64,000 nucleotides of DNA from Rothia sp. ZJ932 (GTDB lineage: Bacteria > Actinomycetota > Actinomycetes > Actinomycetales > Micrococcaceae). Position 1 is the first letter of the stretch; every line of letters starts with the position of its first letter. The stretch is from contig NZ_CP070480.1 in assembly GCF_016924835.1 (NCBI RefSeq), positions 1,860,001 through 1,924,000 on the forward strand, read 5' to 3'. A model generated the notes under the pieces. The model did not search any database. It was not told the origin of the DNA and saw only the letters and a program-made list of their open reading frames with translations. Both the position numbers and the translations under genes were made by a program. Below, one piece after another: positions 1 through 9,043 of this stretch.

Positions 1-398
1 AAGCCAGAAACAATCGGCACCCAAAACTGCCCCTCGTAGGACGCCTGCGCCAACCGGCGTCCTGACCTGAAAGTCAGCGCCAGCGGAAGAAGCGTCAGAC
101 CCAGCGGAGCTAAACTCACCGTGCCTGCGATGGCCGCAAAAACCCCGTTCACCGGAATGTTCAGGTTTAAAGGGGCACCGTGCATCAGCAACCAAATATT
201 TGATGCCACCTGCCCCGCGGTCACCAGACTTGAGCCATGAGCCAGATCGTTGGTGAGGGCAACTGCACCCACCAACAAAAACACAGCACACAAAGAACTG
301 AAAGCAGCAACAAAAAACTCCACTATCCCTTGAAGCCACAAAGGCATAGGAATCGTGCGAGCTGGCGCGGTCTGGGGTGAGGAGGCAGGGGTTTTCAT
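1..398 (-). CDS. DUF6350-like membrane protein (partial, C-terminus beyond left edge)
   Basis: The reverse strand is open from an ATG at 398 to the window edge, giving about 132 residues. A short polar N-terminus is followed by a hydrophobic helix (about residues 22-50), a loop and further apolar stretches, so this is an integral membrane protein. The pattern resembles the actinobacterial DUF6350 family, multi-span proteins of unknown function often found near purine genes. The family call is from recalled sequence style, not a search. It is divergent from the SDR gene at 525, with about 126 bp between them for promoters. Confidence 0.6.
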   Translation of the reverse strand, partial: MKTPASSPQTAPARTIPMPLWLQGIVEFFVAAFSSLCAVFLLVGAVALTNDLAHGSSLVTAGQVASNIWLLMHGAPLNLNIPVNGVFAAIAGTVSLAPLGLTLLPLALTFRSGRRLAQASYEGQFWVPIVSG

Positions 399-524
399 CC
401 CTAACATCTTGTCATGAACTCCCCCACCGTGTGAGCTTCGAGCCACTATTTGAGGCGAAATACCCCCGTTTTTGTGCAAGTTCACACCGAACAGTTACTG
501 TGTGGCAGATAGAGTTGAACCACT

Positions 525-1301
525 ATGACACTTTCTTCTGAACCTTTTGTACTGATTACCGGAGCCTCTGCTGGCATTGGCCGTGAGTTTGCCCGGCAAT
601 ATGCCCAGCGTGGCTACCATCTGGTGATTCACGGTCGCAACCGTTCTGCGCTGGAGTCTTTAGCTCAACAGCTGACCCACCGCTACGGGGTGGAGGTTGA
701 AATTCTTACCGCTGATCTAGCGGTGCCCCACGAGGTTGAACAGGTAACGGAACGCTTGAGTGACGCCGCCAAACCTGTAGAAATTCTTATTAACAATGCA
801 GGGTTCGGCTTGGGTAAGGCTTTTGAGAACGCGAGTGTACACGAGCATGCGCAGCAGGTTGAGGTACTGGCGAAAGTTCCCTTGCAGCTCATGCACGTTG
901 CTTGCCAGCAGATGCTCACCCGCGGTCGGGGCAGGGTTATTAATGTGGCATCGGTGGCGGCGTTCATGCCCAACGGCACCTACTCTGCGGTGAAGCGTTT
1001 TTTGGTGACGCTCAGCGAGTCAGCGCACCTGCAGTATGCACCCCGTGGCATTTCTGTCACCGCAGTGTGCCCCGGTCTCACCCGCACCGGGTTCCACGGA
1101 GCTATGGGGGTTGATGAACCCATGTTACCGGGCATTTTCTGGCTCACCCCCGAACAGATCGTACGCGAGGCTATCGACGCTAATCTGAAGGGTAAAGCAG
1201 TATGTGTTCCGTCACTGCCCTACAAGGTGTTGGTAGCGGTGCAAAAGATAATGCCCGCAGCTCTTGCCACCGAGCTGGTAGCGAGAACTCGCAATTACTA
1301 A
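525..1301 (+). CDS. SDR family NAD(P)-dependent oxidoreductase
   Basis: A classical short-chain dehydrogenase of 258 residues. It has the Rossmann cofactor motif TGASAGIG at residues 12-19, NNAG at 90-93, and the catalytic Ser143, Tyr153 and Lys157 (YSAVK). It should be a cytosolic NAD(P)H-dependent reductase or dehydrogenase on a small carbonyl or alcohol substrate. The His/Arg-containing turn after beta-2 (HGRNR, 36-40) favours NADP(H). Substrate cannot be inferred. It stands alone, divergent from the DUF6350 gene and convergent with the PIN-domain gene. Confidence 0.9.
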   Translation: MTLSSEPFVLITGASAGIGREFARQYAQRGYHLVIHGRNRSALESLAQQLTHRYGVEVEILTADLAVPHEVEQVTERLSDAAKPVEILINNAGFGLGKAFENASVHEHAQQVEVLAKVPLQLMHVACQQMLTRGRGRVINVASVAAFMPNGTYSAVKRFLVTLSESAHLQYAPRGISVTAVCPGLTRTGFHGAMGVDEPMLPGIFWLTPEQIVREAIDANLKGKAVCVPSLPYKVLVAVQKIMPAALATELVARTRNY

Positions 1302-1322
1302 TGCACGGAAGGCTCTGTAGCT

Positions 1323-1757
1323 TTAGACCTCGAGGAAAGGGTTGCGGGCCTCCACACCCCACTGACGGTAAACCTCAGCTTTAGAACTTGCAATCTCTAG
1401 ATGGTGGACGGTGGCAGTCGCCGCCATCAGCCCCTCTAGAGCAGCAGTGGGTAGAGGCGTTGCCGTTGCAGAACCTACAGCGTGCAACTTCACTTCAGCG
1501 TGACGTCCTGCCCATTCCAAAGCAACCGCAGCGTCAATATCAAGAACGTGTTTGCCGAACCTATCTACCAGTTCAGCGATCCACCGCTCGGTCTCGGAAT
1601 ACGGGTAAAGTCCCTTCAACTCGCCCAAGCTCAACACCGAAATGTAAAGCACCTTATACGAGTTGCGCCGTAAGAAAGCTACAACCTGCGGGTTGGGTTC
1701 TGCCTTGCGAATCTCGGCAAGAACATCAGAATCAAGCAGTAAACCGGCTGCGCTCAT
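1323..1757 (-). CDS. PIN-domain (VapC-like) protein with altered active site
   Basis: The 144-residue size and layout match VapC toxins, Mg-dependent RNases of type II toxin-antitoxin modules. The first acidic residue (D9 in LLDSDVL) and the conserved E46 (SLGEL) are present, and the C-terminus ends in the usual GV..RNPF pattern. The third acidic position, normally Asp before the IAATA helix, is Glu108 here. The last one, normally in a TRN..DF motif, has become SSKAEV (E128). Catalysis may be weakened or lost. Its ATG overlaps the stop of the upstream ORF by 4 nt, the translational coupling typical of antitoxin-toxin pairs. Confidence 0.7.
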   Translation of the reverse strand: MSAAGLLLDSDVLAEIRKAEPNPQVVAFLRRNSYKVLYISVLSLGELKGLYPYSETERWIAELVDRFGKHVLDIDAAVALEWAGRHAEVKLHAVGSATATPLPTAALEGLMAATATVHHLEIASSKAEVYRQWGVEARNPFLEV

Positions 1758-2095
1758 GCTGCTTTCAGTACACCGTAGTCAGTGGAGGGAATACCGGCAG
1801 GGTTAGGGGTGAGCAAGAAATTCAGGAACTCCCCACGAGCATTTGAGATGCGGGTGTAATCCTGAATGCTAATCGCAGAGTAACCCCCACGTGCAGGAAC
1901 AGAAGCAGATACCAAATCCCGTGCAAAAGATTCGGTAGGGCGGATTGTTGTTGTAGGCATTGCCATGTTGCGCAGAAGATACCGCGCATTCCTTTCGAAA
2001 CGCTGCTCTTGCCTGTACCAATCGTGACGCATGTATGCGTGAATACAGACCGCTTCGTCATCCGAGCCACCCGTGAACATGGGGTTGGCGTTCAA
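1754..2095 (-). CDS. putative antitoxin partner of the PIN-domain protein
   Basis: This ORF ends inside the start of the VapC-like gene (ATGA overlap), the position of a cognate antitoxin. The open frame is 113 residues. An internal ATG at 1966 would give a more usual 70-residue product beginning MAMPTT. The middle resembles Phd/YefM-type antitoxins only loosely (a beta-rich segment followed by SIQDYTRIS). Neither start has a convincing ribosome binding site, and the first 43 codons look unrelated to any antitoxin. The assignment therefore rests mainly on context; the gene may be degenerate. Confidence 0.45.
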   Translation of the reverse strand: MNANPMFTGGSDDEAVCIHAYMRHDWYRQEQRFERNARYLLRNMAMPTTTIRPTESFARDLVSASVPARGGYSAISIQDYTRISNARGEFLNFLLTPNPAGIPSTDYGVLKAA

Positions 2096-2438
2096 CTAAA
2101 GTCGGAGCTTGTCAGTTGAAACTCTTGAAGCTGTTTCAATCATGGCAAGGCGCACAGAAATTTGCAAGTGTTTTTGTCAAAAAATCTTCGCAGAGCCTGC
2201 GATGCAGCTTCGATGGTTGCGCTCAAGACTTGACCGCCGTGCGTACACCTTACCCGTTATATACGCCCATCATCCGCTTGATACGGGCATTTTTTCGGTT
2301 GCCAGCTACCTACGCCACAGAAACACGCCTAAAGATACGCATGTCTAATTTCACAAACAGGGCACATTGTAGTTATCTAGAAATTGTTCCTACACTTGTA
2401 AGATATTCTTTATTCTTTTACCGAAGGTGGATTTTCAC
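2096..2438. other. intergenic region, 343 bp
   Basis: No credible gene is seen. The short frames on the plus strand (2109-2442) lack ribosome binding sites and family resemblance. The only structure is a weak terminator-like hairpin followed by six T (listed separately). An AT-rich stretch from about 2380 probably carries the promoter of the lipoprotein gene. Confidence 0.5.
2265..2296 (+). terminator. weak terminator-like hairpin
   Basis: GCCC-ATC pairs with GAT-(ac)-GGGC around an 8-nt loop and is followed by six T. There is no obvious plus-strand gene directly upstream, so its role is unclear. Confidence 0.35.
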
Positions 2439-3248
2439 GTGAAAACACTCATGCACCGCGCCTTAGCAACAGCTGGCGTACTCTCAGTGGGTGTTTTATC
2501 AGCGTGTGGAAACATGAACGCTGAGGCGGACGCGCCTGCGTCCCTGAATACCGCAGGAATAGCCCAAGCAGATGCCAATGAAATTGCGGGCATTATTCCT
2601 ACCCAATCGCAAATTTCAGATAAAGAAACTTTTAGCTATTTAATTGCTAATCCCATTATTGAAAAATTTGAACCTCAGTCATGGTTCAAATCCTCCCCCC
2701 GCAATGCCCTGTGGAACGCCGATCAGCTCACTGACAACGCAACAGCTATTCAAGAAAGCATTGACCGTTGTGCAGCCTACGAGCAAGTAGCGCCCGGTCT
2801 GATCGCCACGCCCTCAGAAGACTGGCTCGTGTCTTCCATTGACCGTCGAGAAATCCTGATCGGTCAAAGCGACGTTAACCAGATCGCCGGGTACAGCCAA
2901 GTGGTTGCTACCCCCTCAGCAAGCGATGCTGCCAACCTTTTTGCCGAAATCAAAAACCAAACCAATTCCTGTTCTAACGCTCTCAAAGCTGTTTACCCTC
3001 AAGCTGCTGACCAGTACTCCTTGCGGTCGCCTTCTATTGACCCACAGAGCGGCACAGTAACACTCGCTGGCACCTACCGCGGGCAGAAATTCCAACTCTC
3101 AGTGACCCACCGAGACCGCTACCTGATTTCCACCTGGTTCAAGACCCAGGTCTCCCCCGAATCTGATGTACGAAAGCCCATCGGAACTATTCACTCCCTG
3201 GCAGTGAGTAACGCAGAGGCAATACCCGCCAAAGCAGAATCAAAATAA
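2439..3248 (+). CDS. secreted lipoprotein, PknH-like sensor domain type (tentative)
   Basis: The start is placed at GTG 2439 because AAGGTGG lies 7-8 nt upstream; an ATG at 2427 is in frame but overlaps that site. The product is about 269 residues. It has a lipoprotein signal (VKTLMHR, apolar core, lipobox LSAC), so it should be anchored outside the membrane. The mature part has two cysteines (RC.AYE and NSCS) that could form a disulfide, in an alternating beta pattern similar to the extracellular PknH-like sensor domains of Actinobacteria. That family call is tentative. It is a single gene with its own AT-rich upstream region. Confidence 0.6.
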   Translation: MKTLMHRALATAGVLSVGVLSACGNMNAEADAPASLNTAGIAQADANEIAGIIPTQSQISDKETFSYLIANPIIEKFEPQSWFKSSPRNALWNADQLTDNATAIQESIDRCAAYEQVAPGLIATPSEDWLVSSIDRREILIGQSDVNQIAGYSQVVATPSASDAANLFAEIKNQTNSCSNALKAVYPQAADQYSLRSPSIDPQSGTVTLAGTYRGQKFQLSVTHRDRYLISTWFKTQVSPESDVRKPIGTIHSLAVSNAEAIPAKAESK

Positions 3249-3335
3249 ACCGCACGAAACGCCCACGCTACCGCGCTTATCACTGAGCGTAGTAGCGTGG
3301 TGTTCTGTTAAGACCCTTACTTTGAAAGGACGCTC

Positions 3336-6300
3336 GTGGAGTCCTCGCAGCCCTTCCCCGATATTCCGGTGACAGCACCAACTATCTTGAGGCAGGTAGG
3401 GCACGGGGCGTACACCCGCGGGCAGGGCTACATGCGGCAAGGGCAAGTGCAGCGTTACAGCTTCGACTCCACCACCCGCGTCCTTGCAGGGAAAGTTAGT
3501 GGCAGCGGCGCTCAAACCTATGAAACGAGCGTTACCTTTCCAGCAACCACGATCCCCGGTTCTTTGGCTTTTTCTAGCTACTGCTCCTGCCCGGTAGGGT
3601 ACGACTGCAAACATGCTGTTGCGCTCATGCTGACCGCTATTGATCGCTCCACCAAAGCAAAAAAGGCGATGACCACCTCATCCCCCACCTGGAACACCGG
3701 TGCGCTAACAGAAACTGTGCAAGGGGCTGATGCCGAAAAAACTACCGCCAGAGACATCTCTACCCTTCTTCACCGCGCTTCAGACCTACCGGCAGCTGAC
3801 TCAGCCCTGCCCACGTGGCGTCGTGCCCTCTCCCACACTCTAGCGGCGCGTCCGCACTCGGGTCTGCGCGAAACATCGCAGGTAGCGGGTGCTCTCGAAC
3901 TCAAAATTAATGTTCCCGGACGCTTTGCCACCGGTGTCACGAGCGCCACAGCCGCCCCCGCCCAGCTCTTTGCGCGCCCCATGATGAAAGGCTCCAGCGG
4001 CAAATGGATCAAGGGCGGTCTCAGTTGGGAAACCTTCATGCAACGCGGCCTTCAGGGCTTCGCGCAGACCTCGCTCTACACTGAACACGAACAGTGGTTC
4101 ACCGATTTCTACGCGGTCGTGCGCCCCGCGCAATCCGCTTACACCTCGCACAGGGACTGGGTGAATCTCTCCCACACCAGCTCTACCCTGCTCTGGCAGT
4201 TGCTCTCCCAAGTAGCCGAGATAGGGTTGGTCTGTGTGCTCGACGGGCAAGAAATCACCCTTGCTATTGCCGATACCCCAACGGTGTACCTTGATGCCCA
4301 CTTCACCGACGACCAAAACACTCTAGTGCTGACGCCCATACTGAGCTGGCACAATTTCTCTCTGTCTGCCGCGCACTTCCATAAACTAGGCGAACCACGT
4401 AAAGGTTTTCTGGCACTGGGGGACGCGGCACAGACCGTCTACTCCCGCGAAGCCGCCCACGCTCAACGCGAGAGACTGGTCCCAGCAGCACTCACCAGCG
4501 AGAACCTACCAGGTGAGCTAGAAAGCGAGGACGCACCTGCCGCCTTTACCTCGTCCGCTGACCTCGTCTTTGTGCCCCTCGACGAACCCCTCACCTCAGT
4601 TGCCGAATCACTCATCGCCACCGAGCCACTAGAGATTCCCGCCAGCGAGATTGATACCTTCTACCGAGACTTCTACCCTGAACTGGCTCGTTCAGTACCG
4701 CTGATCTCCCACGATGAACGCCTCACTCTGCCAGCGCTCGCTCACCCCGAACTGGTGCTTTTTGTAGATTTTGCTGAACAAGCTACCCCCGCAGCACGCA
4801 CCGTGTGGCAGTGGGCGTACCCCAAAGACCCACTACAGACGGTTCCTGCTGATAACAGCGGTTCCGCTGAAGACACCCACATTTTCCTGCCCGCACTGGG
4901 CTACCCCGGTGAAAACCACGCCAGCGTGCGAGACACCGCCTTTGAAGCCCGCGTCCTGAAAAAAGTAAAGACAGTTCGCCCGGCGGTACCCTTCACTAAA
5001 CACCGTTGGGAGGGGTGGAATACGCGCGTCCTCGTCGATGAAGCACTGCCCGCTCTAGCTGAGATTGACGGGGTACACATCGAAGTCACCGGTGAGATCC
5101 CCACCTTCAAAGAGCTAGATACTGAACCAGAAATTATCATTCGCGTGGACGATACCGGCAGGCGCGACTGGTTTGGTCTGGGTATCGCCGTGAAAGCGGG
5201 CAACTGGTACGTAGGTTTCTCTGAAATCTTTGCTGCCCTGGCACAGGGGCAGACCCACATGCTCTTGGGAGATGGCACCTATTTTGCTCTCAATCGCCCC
5301 GAGTTTTTGAAACTACAAGAACTAATTATTGAAGCAAGCACCCTCAACGAACGCGGCGGCAACAAAGAACTCACCATCACCCGCCATCAGGCAGGGCTCT
5401 GGGAAGATCTCGAAGAACTCGCCTCCACCGTAGAAACCACCCGTGCGTGGGAAGAGCACATCAGCGCCCTGCTTACCAAGGAGCAGACGGACGCACCCTC
5501 AGTACCCCCGCAGCTACAGGCAACCCTGCGCCCCTACCAGTTAGAGGGTTTCCACTGGCTGAGTTTTCTGTGGCAGGCACAGCTCGGCGGTATTCTTGCC
5601 GATGACATGGGTCTGGGTAAAACCCTGCAAACAATCGCGCTCATCGCCCACGCTAAGCACTGGTGGCAGCAGGACGCCGCAGACGCCGAAGGTGAGCAAC
5701 AGGATTTCGCTCCCTTCTTGGTGGTTGCGCCGACCTCGGTAGTGCCCAACTGGATCAGCGAGGTAGAGCGGTTCGCACCGCATCTGAAGGTCGTGGGCAT
5801 CAGTGCCTCCCAAGCAAAATCTAAGACCCCCCTAGCGCACACTATTACCGGGGCTGACGTTGTCATTACCTCCTACGCCCTGTTCCGCATTGACGAGCAG
5901 GCGTACGCAGATGTGGGCACGCCAGTTCCCTGGAACGGGCTCATTCTCGATGAGGCGCAGTTCGTCAAAAACGCAAAAACCAAAGCGCACCGCATCGCCC
6001 GCGAACTCCCCGCCCGCTTCAAGCTAGCGGTCACCGGCACTCCCCTAGAGAATAACCTCATGGAACTCTGGTCAATGTTCTCTATTACTGCCCCAGGACT
6101 CTTTCCCTCAGCACGAGCCTTCAAAGACTACTACGCCACCCCGATTGAGTCGGGCGAAGAAACCGCTGCCCTAGGCAAACTGCGCTCACGGGTGCGTCCG
6201 CTCATGCTACGCCGCACCAAAGAACTCGTAGCAGCCGATCTACCCGAGAAAAACGACCAGCGCGTCAATGTTCCACTCGCAGCAGCTCACCGTAAAACCT

Positions 6301-6968
6301 ATGACACCCATTTGCAGCGCGAACGTAAAAAGATTCTGGGCTTGGTCGAAGACTTCGATAAGAACCGCTTCACCATCTTCAACTCGCTGACCGCCCTGCG
6401 CCGACTGGCACTGGATGCCTCACTCATTGATGCCGAAAAGTACGCTGAGGTGCCCTCATCGAAGCTGGATTATCTAGAAGAGAACCTGCCCGAAATCGTT
6501 GCCGAGGGGCACAAGGCACTGATTTTTAGCCAGTTCACCAGCTACCTGAAGCTCATTGCTACCCGGTTGGAGACCCTGGGCATCGATTATCTCTACCTTG
6601 ACGGTACTACGCGCGATCGCGCGTCCGTACTTGAGGCGTGGAAAGAAGGACGCGCGCCGGTTTTCTTGATTTCGCTCAAGGCAGGTGGTTTTGGGCTCAA
6701 CCTCACCCAGGCTGATTATGTGTTCATCATGGACCCTTGGTGGAACCCTGCCGCCGAAGATCAGGCGGTCGACCGCGCTCACCGCATCGGGCAAACCAAG
6801 AACGTGATGGTCTACCGGTTAGTGTCAGCGGGCACCATTGAAGAGAAGGTCATGGAACTCAAAGAGTCTAAGGCTGCACTCTTTGACGCGGTGGTGGATG
6901 ACGGGCAGTTCTTCAGCTCCCGGTTGGATGCCGCCCAGGTACGCCAGCTGCTAATGGGCGGGGAGTAA
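3336..6968 (+). CDS. SWIM zinc-finger SNF2-family helicase
   Basis: A 1210-residue protein read from GTG 3336, preceded by GAAAGGA. An N-terminal SWIM zinc finger has ligands C83, C85, C91 and H93. A long middle region of bacterial SNF2-associated type follows, and then the two-lobed SNF2 motor. Motif I is DDMGLGKT near 756-763, the DEAQ box is near 872-875, and motif VI (HRIGQT) is near 1149. SNF2 ATPases translocate on double-stranded DNA and remodel protein-DNA complexes; bacterial SWIM-SNF2 proteins are largely uncharacterised, with roles proposed in transcription recycling or repair. It is a stand-alone gene. All helicase motifs look intact. Confidence 0.92.
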   Translation: MESSQPFPDIPVTAPTILRQVGHGAYTRGQGYMRQGQVQRYSFDSTTRVLAGKVSGSGAQTYETSVTFPATTIPGSLAFSSYCSCPVGYDCKHAVALMLTAIDRSTKAKKAMTTSSPTWNTGALTETVQGADAEKTTARDISTLLHRASDLPAADSALPTWRRALSHTLAARPHSGLRETSQVAGALELKINVPGRFATGVTSATAAPAQLFARPMMKGSSGKWIKGGLSWETFMQRGLQGFAQTSLYTEHEQWFTDFYAVVRPAQSAYTSHRDWVNLSHTSSTLLWQLLSQVAEIGLVCVLDGQEITLAIADTPTVYLDAHFTDDQNTLVLTPILSWHNFSLSAAHFHKLGEPRKGFLALGDAAQTVYSREAAHAQRERLVPAALTSENLPGELESEDAPAAFTSSADLVFVPLDEPLTSVAESLIATEPLEIPASEIDTFYRDFYPELARSVPLISHDERLTLPALAHPELVLFVDFAEQATPAARTVWQWAYPKDPLQTVPADNSGSAEDTHIFLPALGYPGENHASVRDTAFEARVLKKVKTVRPAVPFTKHRWEGWNTRVLVDEALPALAEIDGVHIEVTGEIPTFKELDTEPEIIIRVDDTGRRDWFGLGIAVKAGNWYVGFSEIFAALAQGQTHMLLGDGTYFALNRPEFLKLQELIIEASTLNERGGNKELTITRHQAGLWEDLEELASTVETTRAWEEHISALLTKEQTDAPSVPPQLQATLRPYQLEGFHWLSFLWQAQLGGILADDMGLGKTLQTIALIAHAKHWWQQDAADAEGEQQDFAPFLVVAPTSVVPNWISEVERFAPHLKVVGISASQAKSKTPLAHTITGADVVITSYALFRIDEQAYADVGTPVPWNGLILDEAQFVKNAKTKAHRIARELPARFKLAVTGTPLENNLMELWSMFSITAPGLFPSARAFKDYYATPIESGEETAALGKLRSRVRPLMLRRTKELVAADLPEKNDQRVNVPLAAAHRKTYDTHLQRERKKILGLVEDFDKNRFTIFNSLTALRRLALDASLIDAEKYAEVPSSKLDYLEENLPEIVAEGHKALIFSQFTSYLKLIATRLETLGIDYLYLDGTTRDRASVLEAWKEGRAPVFLISLKAGGFGLNLTQADYVFIMDPWWNPAAEDQAVDRAHRIGQTKNVMVYRLVSAGTIEEKVMELKESKAALFDAVVDDGQFFSSRLDAAQVRQLLMGGE

Positions 6969-6996
6969 AGCAGCAACGCGCATCCTGTTTAAAAGG

Positions 6997-7067
6997 TTTA
7001 CCCCGCCCCAAAGTGCCACTGCAGGGATCAAAAAACGCCCTCTCATGACATGTTGAGGCGGAGTAAA
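6997..7067. repeat. 70-bp inverted-repeat-ended element, copy 1
   Basis: It starts TTTACCCCGCC and ends GGCGGAGTAAA, an almost perfect 11-bp terminal inverted repeat (one C/T change). The interior is nearly identical to the copy at 11641-11710, in the same orientation. It lies just after the helicase gene and 13 bp before the end of the sugar-kinase gene. No ORF is inside. See the findings for its possible nature. Confidence 0.85.
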
Positions 7068-7079
7068 GAATAAGCTGGG

Positions 7080-7997
7080 TTAGAATTGCCCCGCAAACTT
7101 CTCTTCAAACTCAGACGCGGTAGCGTAAGAGGTCTGGGTGCCGTACTTGGTCACGGAATCACCGGCATACAGGTTAGCAATGCGCAAAGACTCGGCAACA
7201 TCACCAGTTTTTGCCCAGTAGTGACTGAAGCAACCAATAAAGGCATCACCCGCACCGGTGGTATCAAGGGCATCGACAGCATTACCTTCGATAATCTGCT
7301 CGCCGTGCTCGCTTATCCACAGCACGCCGCGAGCGCCCAGCGTCACAATAACGTTAGCAATACCAACATCGCGCAGCACATGGGCGGCGTTCTTAATGTC
7401 TTCGATTGATTCCACGGGCATACCGGAGAGAAGCTCAAGTTCGGTTTCATTCGGCATGATGAAGTCAACCGTGCGGACGCGTTCAAGCGACAGTTCAGGA
7501 GCGGCGGGAGCAGGGTTAAGCAGTACGGGAATGCCCAGCTCTTTGCCAAGGTCGATAGCGGCGTAGACGGTTTCGAGAGAGATCTCTAGCTGCAGTACGA
7601 TGAGCTGGCAGGTTGCGATGTCATCGCGCGCGTTGTCAAGATCGGCAGGTGAGAGTAGGGCGTTAGCGCCTTTGATAATAATGATGGAGTTGTTTGACTT
7701 CTCATCCACAAAAATAGGCGCTACACCGCTGGAGCCTTCGGTGCGAAGAATATATTTATCGTCAATCCCGTTCTCTTTGAAGTTAGCGACGGTGTTCTCG
7801 GCGAAAAGATCGTTACCAACGCGCGTCACCATCAGCACCTCAGAGCCAAGACGCGAGGCAGCAACTGCTTGATTGGCGCCTTTACCGCCGCATCCCAAAC
7901 GAAAATCCGGGGCTTCAATGGTCTCCCCTACTGCGGGCATCCGGTGAATGTAACTAATCAGATCAACGTTGTTTGAACCGATAACTGCAATTTTCAT
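7080..7997 (-). CDS. deoK: deoxyribokinase/ribokinase (PfkB family)
   Basis: A 305-residue PfkB-family sugar kinase. The N-terminal GSNNVDL and the GCGGKGANQAVA motif (residues 36-46) bind sugar, and DTTGAGDAF (245-253) carries the catalytic base D251. It phosphorylates a pentose C5-OH with ATP in the cytosol. From memory the sequence resembles Salmonella DeoK (deoxyribokinase) more than RbsK, for example in the SSGVAPIFV and PNETELE segments. The neighbours are exactly the DeoP and DeoX types, so 2-deoxyribose is the favoured substrate; ribose cannot be excluded. The start overlaps deoX by 4 nt, indicating translational coupling. Confidence 0.85.
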   Translation of the reverse strand: MKIAVIGSNNVDLISYIHRMPAVGETIEAPDFRLGCGGKGANQAVAASRLGSEVLMVTRVGNDLFAENTVANFKENGIDDKYILRTEGSSGVAPIFVDEKSNNSIIIIKGANALLSPADLDNARDDIATCQLIVLQLEISLETVYAAIDLGKELGIPVLLNPAPAAPELSLERVRTVDFIMPNETELELLSGMPVESIEDIKNAAHVLRDVGIANVIVTLGARGVLWISEHGEQIIEGNAVDALDTTGAGDAFIGCFSHYWAKTGDVAESLRIANLYAGDSVTKYGTQTSYATASEFEEKFAGQF

Positions 7998-9043
7998 AGG
8001 GTGATTCTCTGTGCTTCCTCTTCGTTCAGCAAACCGGTAGTAACTGTAAAGTGACGAGTTTCTCCGGGGGCTAATTCTATGAGTGTTCCTGCTTTTTGCG
8101 CAGCGAGATACCCCTCGGGACGTGAGGTGCCGGGTAGGGCGAAAGCAGCAACAGACTGGTCTGGGTTATGCAAGATCCAGCGAGTGGCTACCGGGAATTC
8201 TTCGGTTGCGAAGCTGGTATAGAAGGCAGTTCCATCGGGTCGAGTAAGAGTGAACTGTGCGTCTTTGACCTTCTCGGTGAGGTGATCTGCGAAATAGACA
8301 ATTTCGGGATCAAAGGCTTCTGCGCCCTCCAGCGAATCTGCCTTGTATTCTCCTGCCAGAATTTTTCGGTTGATTTCTTCCCACTGCGGAGTTGGAGTGA
8401 CATGTGCTGGTACGCTCTCACGCAGTTTGAAGGCATTCGCATCCAAGTTATCGTGCATGGTGCCGCCGGGCACGAAAGCGTAGTTCATGTGACACATGTA
8501 CTGTAGCGGCATCCGTTGATAAGTAGAACGGTTCGTCACGGCCAGCCCGATATCAAACCTACCGCTATCAGGGGTGAACGTTACAGAAGAAACAGCGGTG
8601 TAATGATAACCAAACCCTTGAACATATTCATACTGAGATTCAACGCTCAGTGTGCCGTTTTCATGAATCACCAGCTGTGCACGGTTCATAGGCGCGCACG
8701 GAAACTCACCGTGTAAAGGATGCTTATCTTCGGGAGACGGGCAACCGTTAGCCAGTAGACCAGAATGGAAAGCAAAGCAACCGTAAGTATCTTGAATCGT
8801 AGCTACCGGGTGGGGCTGAGTAAACATGTTCTTCATGCGTAGGCTCACCCCGTCCGCCTCAGCGTCCCACAGCATACCGCCTAAGTAAGGCAGAATCTCA
8901 ACGCGCAGACGGGAGCTTTGCACGGTTAAAGATTCAACACCCGAGGGGTACTTCTTAGCCCAAACCTGCCAGTGAGAGCTATTGAAAACATCACGAGGGG
9001 TATCCCCAAAGGTTTCACGATGAATAGCAATACGAGAAATCAT
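7994..9043 (-). CDS. deoX: DeoX-like aldose 1-epimerase family protein (DUF4432)
   Basis: A 349-residue cytosolic protein of the galactose-mutarotase superfamily, DUF4432/DeoX subgroup. The early segment LRVEILPYLGGMLWDA, the central H.NYAF and the late LAPGE are typical beta-sandwich epimerase signatures. DeoX of the Salmonella deo sugar operon has no firmly proven reaction; mutarotation of the sugar before phosphorylation is the usual proposal. It overlaps both neighbours by 4 nt, so permease, epimerase and kinase form one translationally coupled operon. Confidence 0.75.
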   Translation of the reverse strand: MISRIAIHRETFGDTPRDVFNSSHWQVWAKKYPSGVESLTVQSSRLRVEILPYLGGMLWDAEADGVSLRMKNMFTQPHPVATIQDTYGCFAFHSGLLANGCPSPEDKHPLHGEFPCAPMNRAQLVIHENGTLSVESQYEYVQGFGYHYTAVSSVTFTPDSGRFDIGLAVTNRSTYQRMPLQYMCHMNYAFVPGGTMHDNLDANAFKLRESVPAHVTPTPQWEEINRKILAGEYKADSLEGAEAFDPEIVYFADHLTEKVKDAQFTLTRPDGTAFYTSFATEEFPVATRWILHNPDQSVAAFALPGTSRPEGYLAAQKAGTLIELAPGETRHFTVTTGLLNEEEAQRITL

